Numbered from the stretch's first letter, positions 45,421-57,948 are shown. The stretch: 64,000 nt of DNA from Ptychodera flava (GCF_041260155.1 NC_091941.1:25931747-25995746), one strand, 5' to 3'. Notes: a model not told the origin generated them from the letters alone. Numbers and translations: made by a program.

Positions 45421-47178
45421 AGATTGCTCTTCATTTTTTTCACAATACTATCAACATGTAATGTTTATGATAAATGACTCTGAATCTTCCACACCAAACA
45501 GCTTTTCGCTTTCTACATTTTTGAATATCATTGTCACAATCTTATGACGGAACTTTGGGTTCATTTTCAATCAAATTCATAAAATTGCAGCAAATCTAGA
45601 TTGTAATAAAATAAATGATTTATGTCTTCAGTGGCAATAAATCATTGTTGTAATGACATCTCAAAAAGAAATTTAAATGTTTCAGTCTTGTGACAGTCAC
45701 GTATCACGCTCACTGGCCGTCAGTTCATGTGTAGAGTTGATCTGAAAGAATAAGTTCACACCACTTATTAATATACATGCATATTAAAAACCAGTAAATT
45801 TATCATTTTTTATACATATGTTTTAAAAGTATATATTTGTCAATGATTAGGACACCTTAGTTCGTGAAATTTATAGAAGGACACTCTTTGAAAATATCTC
45901 TTCAATGGATATACATGCATAATATAGTAACAGATATCAGTAGCAGATATTGTTATATAAAACAAAGGATTTTTCTCTATCTCAAAACATCCTTCCATAT
46001 CAGCTGTTCTGTGGAATCGTAATACTTAATGTCAGCATGCTCTCATTTGTCTATGATAGGATTTTATCACACAAACTTAATACACATCTGAACTCCCAAT
46101 AGACTCCCTATACTTGAAATGAACTTCAGCCTACTTGGTATACATCATTGCCCTCTAGACTATCATACTCTCTAGTGTGTACAGGTGAGGCTAAAGTGAA
46201 TAGTCACTGCTATGGCTTAAGACACGGGTCATAGGAAGGGGACTTTGTTGTTTTCATGTTACTACGTCACATTGTAGACACTCAGAGAAAAATCAAGAGA
46301 AGAATCGGAAATCGTACCCAAAAATGCAAGAAGATCTTTATTGACGATAGACTATAACAGGTATGGATTCAGAGACGTATTGGAAGCCATCGATGCTGGT
46401 TTATTAAGTAAACTATAGCTTTTTGTCAGGAAAATCCGTCTCCGAACTCGGCTGTACGTGCGTATAGCGGCTATTCCATTTCCCGACTTCCTATATTTCT
46501 AATGCATACCAAAGCGGCCATCGCCATGTATCGAACCGCAAGTGACTGTGGCTCGAGGATAACTTGCATGTTATTGTTTTTGAAATACCGCGACGGTTAT
46601 AACTATTCTGCATGACTATACATTAAGAAAGCCACATAAGATTGTCAACTTAATGCTCCCTTACAAATAATTGATTAAACGACCGTCTAATGAGAATATT
46701 GTGAACGAAGTTGTCATCAATGATATCGCCTAAAAACTTAATGTACTTCCGGTTTTCAGGTGTCTGCATTTCAAACACTATCGTACTGTCAAATGACCTC
46801 CTCCAGAAGCGATATTCACAAAATCTATTCCTATACATAAACTGTTACGGAAATTACTAAAATTGTTCAAGATAAGGCCGTGAGACGAAAATGTTAACAT
46901 CAGAAAGCAGGACATAATACCGACAACTTTCTCCTAACGATGCAATCCACTATCGTCAGCAATGTCAATTTACTTTGTTCATATTTACATTATTTAGAGG
47001 AGGATTACTGCATGAACGGTCAATTTTAATCGCAGACCATTATTCTTAAAATAAGATTACGTAAAATATTCGATCTCAAACTTACTGGGCGAAATTAAAC
47101 GAAATTTTGGAGAGCTCTACCTACCTGAACCGTCGCCCAGTCAGTCAGATGTTGCTCTGAAGCGCACGCCAGGACCCC
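45421..47178. other. Upstream of the GPCR; no gene seen
   Basis: AT-rich with no domain-like frame. The promoter and any 5' UTR exon of the GPCR should lie here, but I could not pick a TATA box or confirm an acceptor site. Confidence 0.4.
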
Positions 47179-48384
47179 TTGGCAACGATGGAATTTGGCA
47201 TAAGCATGCTTAGCAACAACGGAAAAATCTGCGTCCGACAGAACATCATGTCCGAAGACAACGAAACTCAACAGATTTACAACATTATCGTCAACAACGG
47301 TCTTACACAGCGTAGTTGCGCAATCGCCTTCCTCACGATCGTCTTCTTCGCCGGCACCGTCGGAAACTCCTTACTGCTGGCCGCAATATGGAAGTTCAGA
47401 GCACTGCGCACACCTACCAATTTCTTTGTCGCTAGCCTCTGCGTCGCTGACCTATTCATGTCCAGCGTGCTCTGCTCACTCACCATCCTCTCGTTTGCGA
47501 CAAAGGGCCACTGCTTCGTCGAATTTGCTCATGATGAGGGGAGTAACGCACTGTGCAAGCTCTACGGCTTTCTGATGTTGCAGAGTTGCTTCGCTTCTGT
47601 GTCCTGCATGCTCGCCATTGCAGTCAACCGCTACCTGTGCGTCTGCAGAAAAAATGTGTTTTTAAGACTTTTCACGAGGAGGAAGAGTGCTGTTGGGGCC
47701 GTTATGGTTCACATCTACTCACTTCTAGCTTCAACTCCACCGTTGTTTGGCATCTCTCGATACCGTTATTTCTCAGGTGAGATGATCTGCCTCTTCGATC
47801 GCTCTGGCCAGAATTTCTATTTTCTTATCTACCTTACCACCCTAACGGTCGCTATCCCATTTCCAATGATAGTTTCCTGCTATTTCAAGATATGGCTAAC
47901 GTCACGAAAATCGTCTCGTCGGGCGATAAACAACCAGGTATTCGTAAATTCGAGCGTTATTTCAAGCAGAGATTTTGCATTAGCAAAGTTAGGTTTCATA
48001 GTGTTCGTGGCATTTTGCACTCTTCCGTTACCAAGTATTGTATTGGCCTTCGTCCACGCCGCGAACAGTTCGAGTCCCAGACCATTCGGGCTCTCTACGT
48101 TGTGGTTCGCCAGCAGTGCACTCAACTCGGTCATCTACGGCATCATGAATCCGCAGTTTCGGAAGGCGTACCGCAAGCTCCTGAGTCTAAATAATACCTG
48201 TGTGGCGAAGAGGACTAATAAAGTCATTAGCGTCATACCGGCAGATCATTTAGCCAGCGCCAACGGCAGCAACAGTCTCAAAACTTCAACTACCGTCTCT
48301 ACAAGAGCTACACCACCATCTGTGTTGACGCCCAGAGGACCATATTCGGCGGAAGTCGAGCACTTAGTACCGATCGATTGCTGA
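47179..48384 (+). CDS. Class A GPCR, melatonin/GPR84/moody-like, intronless CDS
   Basis: 401 residues with seven hydrophobic segments. Landmarks: N63 in TM1 (GTVGNSLLL), D91 in TM2 (ASLCVADLF), C126 and C204 as the likely TM3-ECL2 disulfide, N150-R-Y at the TM3 end in place of DRY, FCTLPLP at 279-285 in place of CWxP, and N316SVIY320 in place of NPxxY. NRY together with a non-Pro NxxIY is typical of melatonin receptors, while QFRKAY after TM7 fits GPR84/moody-like receptors. The ligand is unknown. N28 is a glycosylation site (NET). The start has A at -3 and G at +4. It is a close paralogue of the partial gene at 1-246. Possible poly(A) hexamer AATAAA at 48734 lies in the MITE that follows. 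Confidence 0.93.
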   Translation: MATMEFGISMLSNNGKICVRQNIMSEDNETQQIYNIIVNNGLTQRSCAIAFLTIVFFAGTVGNSLLLAAIWKFRALRTPTNFFVASLCVADLFMSSVLCSLTILSFATKGHCFVEFAHDEGSNALCKLYGFLMLQSCFASVSCMLAIAVNRYLCVCRKNVFLRLFTRRKSAVGAVMVHIYSLLASTPPLFGISRYRYFSGEMICLFDRSGQNFYFLIYLTTLTVAIPFPMIVSCYFKIWLTSRKSSRRAINNQVFVNSSVISSRDFALAKLGFIVFVAFCTLPLPSIVLAFVHAANSSSPRPFGLSTLWFASSALNSVIYGIMNPQFRKAYRKLLSLNNTCVAKRTNKVISVIPADHLASANGSNSLKTSTTVSTRATPPSVLTPRGPYSAEVEHLVPIDC

Positions 48385-48648
48385 ATAGGGTTGTCTCAGT
48401 GATGCAGAAAGTGATCGCTAGCCGATATTTCTCGCACGAAGTCACTGGCCAAACGAAGAACATTTGATTATCTGATGTGATGTTGCAGACAATTCAGATT
48501 ACAATGGTTGTTGAAGTCCCCCTCCCAAAATACTCAACTGAATATGCTCATGTGTTCATAGACTTTTTACATTACACTTGCTGACGGGTTTCCTCGGTTA
48601 TTCGTATTTAACCATGTGTCAGGGTGACAAGAGAAAAACTCGGCATTG

Positions 48649-48993
48649 TTAAGGTAGCTCGCGCCTCGAAATCGAAAATATAAAAATGTCGCCAAAACTT
48701 TCCCCAAGGCTGTCACTAATTTCTGAAATCAAGAATAAAATTCAGGGGCGTCGTTGCAAAATTTGGCACAAGAGAAACAAATTACCCAATATTTCACGAC
48801 ACTTGAAATTTAAAATGGCCGCCATTCAATGTAATACACTCTACGGGGTAAAACAAAAATTTCGATTTTCTCGAAAAGATAGTTCATTTACTGCATGAGC
48901 TTCAAAACAATCGCCAACAAATGGTTGACCGAGACAGTATTGTGAATGTTTGAAAGTCCGAATATCTGTCCCCGAGGCGCATTCTACCTTTAA
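48649..48993 (+). mobile_element. TTAA MITE, second copy, 3' of the GPCR
   Basis: Left TTAA 48649-48652 and right TTTAA 48989-48993, termini ggtagctcgcgcctcg and cgaggcgcattctacc. Same family and orientation as 25266-25624. Begins 265 bp after the GPCR stop codon. AATAAA at 48734-48739 aligns with ATTAAA of the other copy. Confidence 0.8.
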
Positions 48994-49138
48994 TTCAAAG
49001 TTCTTCAATGCTTTCTATCTCATGGACTTGACGCATATATTGCTAATGATTCCGTATCATGTACCTCTGTGTTTTTGCACTTAACCCAATGTGCAGCGCC
49101 GAGAGTGCTTTTTCGCAGTTTACAAACGACAAAATTGA

Positions 49139-49280
49139 TCACTTTATACTTAGAAGAATGGGATCATGCTCTCAGTGCTGCCGCCCCTTCTGGAACAATC
49201 TTCCATGTACTTGCCGCTTTTCTTGCGTCCGCAGCCTGTCAACTTTAGTTAAATACTTAAAAAGTACCTTTGACTGAAAT
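49139..49280 (+). pseudogene. Possible LINE C-terminal scrap
   Basis: The frame CCRPFWNNLPCTCRFSCVRS followed by LSTLVKYLKSTFD resembles the end of LINE ORF2 proteins (xPxLWNxLPxxIRxxxSLxxFKxxLKTxLF). It is very short, so the call is tentative. From 49300 to 50270 no gene is seen. Confidence 0.3.
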
Positions 49281-50279
49281 TGGCTTTTACTGCCTTTTTC
49301 CTCATTTGTTTCCCTTTTAGTATTCTGACACTATAGTGATTTCGGTCATCGCTGTGGTTTTTGTGATAAAGGGGAAAATAAACTGTTGATTAGCCATTAA
49401 TTTTTTGAGTAATTTTTAAGGCATCTATTACATGTCATTACTTTTCTTTACCTATGTAGTATTGTAATTTCCCCTAGCGTCTAAGATAGTTGTTCCAGTA
49501 TTGATATAAGTGTTAACTTTATGACATATTATATCGTGCAAGTCTCACCATTTTCCCTACACTTGACTCATTGACACTCCATGTCATTCAAGGAGACCGT
49601 TTTCTAACGTCCTTTTTTTAAATTCAGACCCAAATTATTTCCAACGCGAGATAGGTGGGAAGGGGAAGGTCGCTGCCAAAGAGAAGGTATACATATAACA
49701 ATGGATTTGACCCCCGTTTCTGTCTCATGTAGACTTTTGACCAAGGATATGTTGATGAAATTTAAACGTTTGACCCCTGTTTAGACTCCAGCACAGTGTT
49801 TGACCCAGATTAAGCACTTCGACCTATCACTCTGTAGAGAATATGGAGTTATATGTAATTATTTTGCCTAAACTAAAAATGTTTGACCTGCCCTAACAAA
49901 AAATTGTAGAGATTGTGCTTTGTACGGTTTGTAGTTCGAACTCTTGCAGAGTGCACCTGTACCCGAATCGTGACTGAGTTACCTTCCTCGTCTCTAATAG
50001 CATAGCATACACCTATCGAGACACAAGCGCGAGGAGTACGTGTTCAGTGTAAAGTAATATAGATACCCTTTTTACTAGGCTTGCTCCACACCTCTGGTCA
50101 TGTAAATATCAAAAACAATAGTAAATTGAAGGGGGAAAAGGTAACTGCTGCCTAGAAAAGCCCAGCGACGGGGGCAGTAATCTTCTCCTACACAAACTTT
50201 ACAGCAACTCCAAGCGACTGGGACCATAGACACTAAAAAGAGGGTCTACGCTGTGACATAGGAAAGGCCCGGTTCGGTC

Positions 50280-50800
50280 CTACACACTATTTATAAAAGA
50301 AGAACGTACTAACTTAGTTTGTCGTCGCACCGAACGTACTCCTCATTTCCATATTCTTTTTTTCCGCACCAAAAAATACACCTCATTTGCATCTTAGTTT
50401 TTTTCCGCACAAAGTTCTGGTTTTGTCGCGCCAGAACGAACTAGTTTTTTCCGCACTGCACATACACCTCATTGCATATCGTCCCCCCCCCCCCCCCCGC
50501 ACCAGAACTAACTCCTCATTTGCACATTGCTTTTCTTCCGCACACGATCGCTGGCAAGCTTACTGTTTTGTCGCACCAGAACGAACTAGTTTGTCGCACC
50601 GCAGGTACTCCGTAATTGCCCATAATATCGCCTTTCATCACCAAACATGCTCATTGCATATGGTATTTTTCCGCATTCTCCGTTTTTGCAACAGACTGTG
50701 TGCAACCAGAGTAGAGTTTGTCGTAGCTTCAACTTGTAGTTTTTTTCCGCAACGTCTGTACGTTGTAAGTTTTGTCACACCGCAATGCGAGTATATGAAG
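50280..50800 (+). repeat. Degenerate repeats of a ccgcac/cctcattgcat unit
   Basis: Irregular units of 45-60 bp built from ttttttccgcac, gttttgtcgcaccagaacga, actagttt and cacctcatttgcat. A (C)15 run interrupts one unit at 50486-50500. A long open frame here (50387-50821) follows from the repeat structure and shows no domain. Confidence 0.5.
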
Positions 50801-51314
50801 TTTCCGTACCGGTTTCTATAGGTTCCATATTAACAGCGTCTACGTTTAGTAATGAGCGAGTAGAGATTTTGCGGCCACAAAAGATGATAAGATTTCGCGA
50901 TGGCAGTTCAGTGCGGAATCGTTATCATAGAGTTTCTGCGTCCGTATGTTGATTATGAGAAGCTAGAGATTTCGAGTCCGCACGAGCTTTTGTTTTATCC
51001 ACAATCGCTGTTAGGCATTCGCCACCAACGTTATCATTCGACATCTCACTAAGTGCCTCATAGATTGTTACCGCTGCGGGCAGTGTTAATCCAGGTCAAG
51101 TTGCATAGTGTTAGCAATGTTGACGCTGACTGATATTTTGTGGTCGCAACATAATGTAGTTTGAGTTGTTGTTGTCGCATTTGAAGTTGAGGGCGCCGCT
51201 AAAAGTTATGTTGTAGCCGGGTGGTATTTTTTTGTATATTTCGACGGAAAACTTTTTTGTTTTCTACCCATGCATTTTCAATGGGGAAAGAGTTTTCGCC
51301 GAGGGGTCCCCAAC

Positions 51315-51400
51315 GGCTTTCCATAATCCTTGCCTTCGCGGAGTCTGCCATCTATGTTAATATACGCTCTTTACGAATTTCAACACGACTACCACATCGT
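51315..51400 (+). repeat. Duplicated segment (partner 52126-52205)
   Basis: atccttgccttcgcggagtc then tgttaatat-cgctctt-acga occur in both places about 810 bp apart, with moderate divergence. Confidence 0.55.
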
Positions 51401-51417
51401 GTTACAGAGACGCTTTT

Positions 51418-51620
51418 TTGAAAACTTTACCAAAAGTGCATTTTCTACGCCAACGCGTATGATGTTTACCAACTATTTTGTTTAAATTCCGTTTACCGTG
51501 GTGGTAGACTACAGCATGGAATCCATGGCTTCCCTGAAAACGTTTACCATTATTGCATTTTCTACAAATTTAATTTTCACCAACCAATAATTCCATTCAC
51601 CATGCTTGACTAGAGTATGT
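51418..51620 (+). repeat. Diverged tandem pair of ~115 bp
   Basis: Two adjacent units share gaaaac-ttacca, tgcattttctac and ccattcacc/ccgtttaccgtgg landmarks. Old duplication. From 51640 to 52660 no gene is recognised. Confidence 0.4.
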
Positions 51621-52662
51621 AATCGAGCTCAAACGGTGTCGTTTGTACGAGATGCTGTACCGCCAACCTTGGGGCAGATATCTGACCAGGGAACAGCCTG
51701 CCTCCAACGGCCCACTAGGGACTTATCACCGGCCGGTAAACAAGTCCCGGTTATGACGTACTCTCCGAGCAACAATTGCAAAGAGAAGATCACAGTCGTT
51801 TCACTAAAATTGACAGCTTCCGGCCACATCCTCAATTATCCACTTATGAAGGGTACCACGTCATCACCATCAACATGAAATCCCGTATACTCTCGAGCGT
51901 GTAACAGGACTTCTAAATGTGGTGAATGGTACTGTACTGTAAAGTTGTGTTTACACTGATGAGAAAATACGAATGACGCCTCGATTACCTGATTTTGAAT
52001 ACATACTGTGACAGTTGCTGTTTTAAGGATGGTCACAAGCATAAGTTTTCATCGAGGAGCAAAATTTTAGGGTGTTTAAAAGAGCATGCAATATTTTGAG
52101 CTCTGTAGGTCCCCAAGTAGCTCTACTCTGTATCCTTGCCTTCGCGGAGTCTGCCACCCATGTTAATATTCGCTCTTGACGAATTTGAACACTTACAAAC
52201 ATCATATGATCATACGAACTTCATCTTGTAATGCCTACGTTGAAGATACATAATGGAACGACTCAGTCACTTAGACATCTGAAACAGCCCACTACGTTTC
52301 TGTTGCTGTACATATCACGTTGATAGGAAGGTGGCAGATTCCAGAGAGACGTGGGTCTTTGTGTAATTTGGAGGTGGATTTTTCCAGGTCTGGTTATAGT
52401 TTACAGTGCGTCAATAAGCAGCTAGCATATTTTAGGATACCAGCGAGGTGGATACCAGCAGCATTTCAAATGGTTGAGACACAGTACATTTGAAAGCATA
52501 GACTAAACATCCTTCGTCGTTTGAGTTTAGGGACTTGTCAGTTTCTTTCGACAGGGGGCGGTGTGTAATTTTTTGCGGTCGTCAAAGAGTGGCTGACCCC
52601 CTCCCTATTCCAACTTTCGAAAACAGGATGACCCTCCCCGAGGCAAAGGCAAAACAAAACGG

Positions 52663-52663
<1 letters not shown>

Positions 52664-52749
<86 letters not shown>
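52664..52749 (+). repeat. (AT)n microsatellite
   Basis: About 43 uninterrupted AT dinucleotides. Long frames on both strands here are artefacts of the repeat. Confidence 0.97.
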
Positions 52750-52752
<3 letters not shown>

Positions 52753-53079
52753 CAGTCATTCTGTGTTTTGGTGAAATGTTGACACATCAGTTATTATACA
52801 GCAATTTCAAATTTTCAATTTTAAAAGTTGAATACAGTATTTTGAATGACCTGTGAATGTATTTCACACTTTCTATGCATAACCAGAGATCAAGAACTTT
52901 TGTACATAAATGGATGTCGATCACTAATATCAAAGAAACAGCAGCACTATGATGACTGGTATCAGTCATCCAAGTACATCTCCTTAGAAATCCAAGAGAG
53001 CTATTTTAATAAGTTGCAGCCAAATTTGCTATGCACAATATCTGAGAGAACCTTTTAAATCATAAAAGCACAGCTAATA

Positions 53080-53720
53080 AAGACAAAAACTGTCTTTTAT
53101 CAAATATCATTTTACTCATGAGAAAAGCACATTTTCCTTGAAAACCTGTGACAGGAAGGAAAATAGTTTCATCAATGAGAACGAAAAATATCACATTAGT
53201 GCAAGTTGCTTTCTTATACTGAATTCTCATAAAGAAAACAGAAAAAAGGATCAGGAATGTGTCATGCTTTTCACATGAACTTCAAATTTAATAATGATTA
53301 GTACACTTTGCAAAACAGACGTTCAATTTGCAAACATCCAGATGTTTCTGATATATTAAAGTTTTTTAGTGACGCGCGTCGAAAACTGTCACTGAATGAT
53401 GCAATTTGTGGCTGGTATAATGCTTTGCTCAACAGACTTCCAATATGCAAACATCGAGATATCTCTGATATATCTGTCTGATATATTAAAGTTACGCGCC
53501 CAAAGGGCGCGCCGAAAAATGCAACTGAATGATGAAATTCGTGGCTGGTACGATGTACTTTAGGCAACTATAAGCCCATGTTGGAATTCAAAACACACTG
53601 ATCCCCTATTGAGCATTTCAAAAACATAGTGACCCCCGCCCCCATCACCAAAGTCAAAACCAGGGTGACTCCCTAAGAATCCATCGGCCCCGAGGCCGAA
53701 GAAACTCAGATATTTGGGGA
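53080..53720 (+). repeat. Dispersed repeat, copy 2 of 38580-39843 family
   Basis: Same order of landmarks: gtcatgcttttcacatgaac, gatatctctgatatat, attaaagttacgcgcccaaa, then one unit equivalent to the 221-bp triplication (aaaacacactgatcccctat, aaaaccagggtgactccc, gaggccgaagaaact). Only one unit here. Confidence 0.7.
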
Positions 53721-53891
53721 CAGCTTTTTAATTGAAAGCACGTCATACATCGAGTATGCCATCAACACCCTAATGGGAAGTTTGGAAAGTCAAGTTCGAA
53801 AGTTAAATACTCTAAGGCAGACACCTCATCAGGGCCATGTTCATTGACATAGGAGTAATTTGGCGATGTGATAATGATCACTGTCTATATG

Positions 53892-54623
53892 CCTCAGTTG
53901 GTCAGTTTCTCTGTCTACCCGTCTGTCTCTATCCCTGTCAGTCTGCCTTTCTGTCTTTCTCTATGAGTCTGCATTTGTCTGTCCACTTCTATCTGCCGAT
54001 TTCTGTCTGTTCGACTTGTTCTTCTTGTCTCTGTGTGTCTGTCTCTATCTCTTTTCTGATGCCCCCCCCCCTCTCTCTCTCTCCTCATGGCGAGTATACT
54101 GCCCTTTTCGCTGCGCCTTATCACAATTAGAATGTCAACATTCTTCACGCAACGCCATTCTTTACGAACTTTGGAATCAATGCCATCGCGGAATGTTTTA
54201 TGACGTCGGCAACAGTGAACGGACGTCAGACAACAAGACTACATCAAATAAAGTTTCAACAAGACGTAAGACTAGTAAGAACATCGCGTCCGCTTTTCTT
54301 TCTATGTTTAAACAATAACTTACTTACTGTGACCTGACAATGCATGGAGTGACTTAGCTGTCTCTGGGGATACTCATTATTCTATTAGAGTTCAATGACA
54401 GACTTAGGGGGATTTCCACATTGTCGCGCTAAGTACTTCAAAATTGGGGTTTGGATGGCCAATTAAAACTATCTCCCAAACGCTATCACGTCATTCCAAT
54501 TAGTATGACATTTGCAGTAAAACTTTCAGTTTGAAAACAAATTGCAAGCCCTACGAACATCGATTTTAGGGTTTGCGGGTTAGGCTTGCCTGACTCGCGC
54601 TTGTGCACATGTGTGAAAGAGAT
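53892..54623 (+). repeat. Tandem duplication, copy A (continues at 55633)
   Basis: Shares with copy B a CT-rich start (gtctgtctacccg), catggcgagta, gactacatcaaataaagttt, tttctttctatgtt, and a G/C-rich end cgcgcttgtgcaca. It is cut at gtgtgaaagagat by the 1-kb element, and resumes at 55633 with taggtttcgtttgtgt. No coding character. Confidence 0.82.
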
Positions 54624-55632
54624 TTAAGGGACCGTTCAGTTTTTACGGCCGGGGGGCGGCAAAAATCCCGGGGGGGGGGGGGTCATTGTAATTTTGGAAT
54701 CCGCAAAGGGGGGGGTCATCGCTTTTTCACTGGTAGGAAAGGGGGGGTCACCACATTTTCAAAAACATTATACCAACAATAAAGTTCACTTTATGCCATG
54801 GCCATGATCGACCCTCTTTACCGGCGGGCCGCCTTCGGCGGCCCACTACAATAAATATACATTATGTATTACCCATGACCCTCTTAACGGGCAGACGCCT
54901 TTGGCGGCCCATTCCAATTAGGTTCACTTTATGCCATGGCCATGATTGACCCTCTTTACCGGCGGGCCGCCTGCGGCGGCCAATTACAATAAATTGACTT
55001 TATGTAATACCCCACGGCAATCTTACCGTAAAATTCCCAATTGAAGCCGCGGCTTGTATTAGAAACATTTTTGAGGGACCCCTGGGATCATGCACTGAAT
55101 AATGGTAATGGCCGCGCGCCTTCAGCGGCCCTGTCCAGTAAAGTCTACTTTATGCAATAGCAATGATCGACCCTCTTTACCGGCGTGCCACCTTTGGTGG
55201 CCCACTAGAATAAAGTTGACTTTACGTAATGGCCCATGGCTGCCTTTGGCGAACCACTCCAATAAAGTTTACTTTATACAATGTCCATAGACATGAGTTG
55301 TCTATGGAAATGAAGTTAAAAATTGCCTTACAGTCGTCCTAATTAACAGACGTTTCAATGGATGTGGCTGAGAAGTTTGTGCACTGGCATCTCTGCTACA
55401 CGAATAAAGTGCGCCGCGTACCGGAGTTCAAATCCAAACCATGCGGGTAAATTTGACATATGGGTTTTGGTTATTTTTCAGGGGGGGGGGGTCATCAATT
55501 TTTTTCGTCTGACAAAGGGGGGGTCATCTGTTTTTCACAAAAAATGCAGGGGGGTCTATATTTTTTTGAACACCGGCGACAAGATTTTGCCGGCCCCCCC
55601 CCCCCAGGCCGTAAAAACTGAACGCTCCCTAA
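54624..55632. mobile_element. 1-kb element with inverted ends and internal repeats
   Basis: Left end ttaagggaccgttcagtttt-tacggcc, right end ggccgtaaaaactgaacgct-ccctaa, both next to long G or C runs. Internally there are at least four units carrying gaccctctttaccggc-ggcc-cc-ttcggcggcc and caataaagttnactttatg (near 54810, 54940, 55090, 55165), often with a small ggccgcc/ggcggcc hairpin. No ORF. It splits copy A of the flanking duplication. TTAA on the left suggests a TTAA-specific class, but the right junction is not clean. Confidence 0.78.
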
Positions 55633-55740
55633 TATAGGTTTCGTTTGTGTGCGACGTGCAGTTTCGGTGTGTCACGGTCCCTCTATCACAGGGACCGTGG
55701 GTTTGTAAATCTCCCTGGGTGTCCGTCTCTGTCGTGTGCA

Positions 55741-56540
55741 TCTCAGTCAATCTGTCTGTCTACCCGTTCGTCTTTATGTCAGTCTGCCCATCAGTCTCTC
55801 TGCGTATGTGTCCGCCTTTGTCGGTCTGGTCCTATCTCCCGATTTCTCTAAGTTCAGCTTATTCTTACTATTTGTCTCTGTTAGCCTGTGTCTCTGTCTC
55901 TTTTCCGATGTCTGCCCCCTCCTCTCCCTCTCCCCATGGCGAGTAATACAGTGACGATAATATACTGCTCTTTTCGCTGCACCTTACTATAATTAGAATC
56001 TCAACCACGCCACGTGACGCCTTGCTTTTACCAACATTGGAATCGATGCCATTGCGGAATGTGCCATGACGTTGACAACAATGAACAGACGTCAAGTCAA
56101 GCTATAGATACAAGACTACATCAAATAAAGTTTCAGCAAGACCTAAAGACCAGTAAGAACATCCCGTCCACTTTTCTTTCTATGTTAAACAATTGTCTCA
56201 CTCACTGTGACCATGCGTGGATTGACTTAGCTGTCACCCAGGATACGTATTCACTATTCTCTCAGAGTTGAATAACCGGCTTAGGAGGATTCCTTTACAT
56301 TGTCGCACAATGTACTTCAAATTGGGTTTTGATGGCTGATTAAAACGATCCCCCCCCCCTAAACGTTGTCCCGTCATTCCAAATACTTGCAGGACATTTA
56401 CCGTAATGCATCCGGTTTTTTAAAAAATTGCGAGCCCTGCTAACACTATTTTAGGGTTTGTGGGTGAGGCCACGTCTGCGTTACGATTGGGCACCCGCGC
56501 TTGTGCACGAGGGTGAAAGAGATATGTTTCGTTTGTGTAG
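55741..56540 (+). repeat. Tandem duplication, copy B (uninterrupted)
   Basis: Same landmarks as copy A and carries the empty site gtgaaagagatatgtttcgt at about 56512-56531, where copy A has the 1-kb insertion. From 56540 to 57940 no gene is recognised. Confidence 0.82.
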
Positions 56541-57948
56541 TTTGGCGAATGGCGAAGACGGGCGAATGGAGAAGGTCGAAACAGTTTCATTGCTGAGTTT
56601 AACTTTAGGTTTCATTTTCAAATGAGCATCAGAACGGTTGAAAAGAACAAGTGAAACGTATAAGTCTATCTGTGATAGCATCGTCGCATCTGTATTTTCA
56701 CCTTTTATTTATGAAATAATGGACAACGACAAAAGTCTTTGACGCGTTCACATCGCAGCGCGACTCAAATTGGTAGTATGAAAATGTACTTGCATGTTCA
56801 TGCAGTTGACTCTTAGCCACAATGAGTTTTCAGCGAAATCTTTGTCGCCTGGTTAACTTCAAACACAGTCCCTCCACACACTGGTTCAAGTGTACACTCC
56901 TTCCCTGTCGAAAGGGGCGTGCATTTTACCGCTCTGAAAGGATGAAGTGTTAAGCTTCTGTCAACTTTACCGCACACCTAAATGGCGAGTGGTGTCCGTT
57001 TTTGTTCCGTTAGCTCGAGCGTTATAACCAGCTAGTGTCTTGCGCCCCAAGGGGAAAAAGCGGTCTTCGGACACAGCCAGGTGATATGCGAGGGAGAAAT
57101 TTACACATGTAGGAAGAATTAAATATGCGTTGACCATCTGGCTTAACTGTGCTAACAGTAAGAAACAAAAAAGCAAATAAATAAAAATCGTTATTATAAC
57201 TTCCCCAGAAGTAACAGATGGAGTTTACACTCAGCTATTTTGGCTGCCTGCACCAGTCTTGCCCTACCACTTTGTAGAAACTGTGACTAAACCAAATGAT
57301 GTGCACATACATGGTAGTAAAAGAAAGCTGAGATAATTTATCGGATATACGGTCTAAAAGCAACACCACAACATTGCTCAGCAAACATCGAAAAAGCTAA
57401 TGACGTTTCTCTTTTACACTTGTGACGCAAGCACATCTTTTAACATTTTTGATCCGCATCACCATTGATGTCAGATTCGAGTGTGATATTGCATCTGGAA
57501 GAATAGGTAATGATTCACATGCGATTCGGAGGAAAACTAAATCACATAAATCCGATCCATGACAGGAAGAGCTTTCATCAAGAGAAGAAAAAACAGAAAG
57601 AAAAAAGAACAATAAAAATGAACAAGACGTAATATGAAGTTTACGCCTTGTTCCACCAGTTATTGCCGACAGAATTATGTCGATGACGTCACACATATGA
57701 CGCAGTACGTCGGGTTTTTTACATTAAGTATTGCAATTACAAACACACAAACACAAACCGACGTGTTTCTCAGTGTCCTAGGAATTCCTTGAGCAATAAA
57801 ATGTCTTACTTTCAAAGGATACGTCACAAAGAATATTCTAATTTTTCGGGGGTAGTGAATGTTCCCTTTTGGACCACTGGCCATAAAGGATTAGGGTTGA
57901 CATGTTATGCAACTTTGTTAATCAGTTTCATGTCTTCAAACCAAATGC

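Noticed and set aside
50387..50821. 144-codon frame in a repeat block
   Set aside because: Composed of degenerate repeats and a poly-C run, with no recognisable domain.
52535..52759. Tyr-Ile repeat frames on both strands
   Set aside because: Translation of (AT)n.
57397..57696. 99-codon minus-strand frame upstream of the lectin gene
   Set aside because: No homology-like motif, and composition matches surrounding noncoding DNA.
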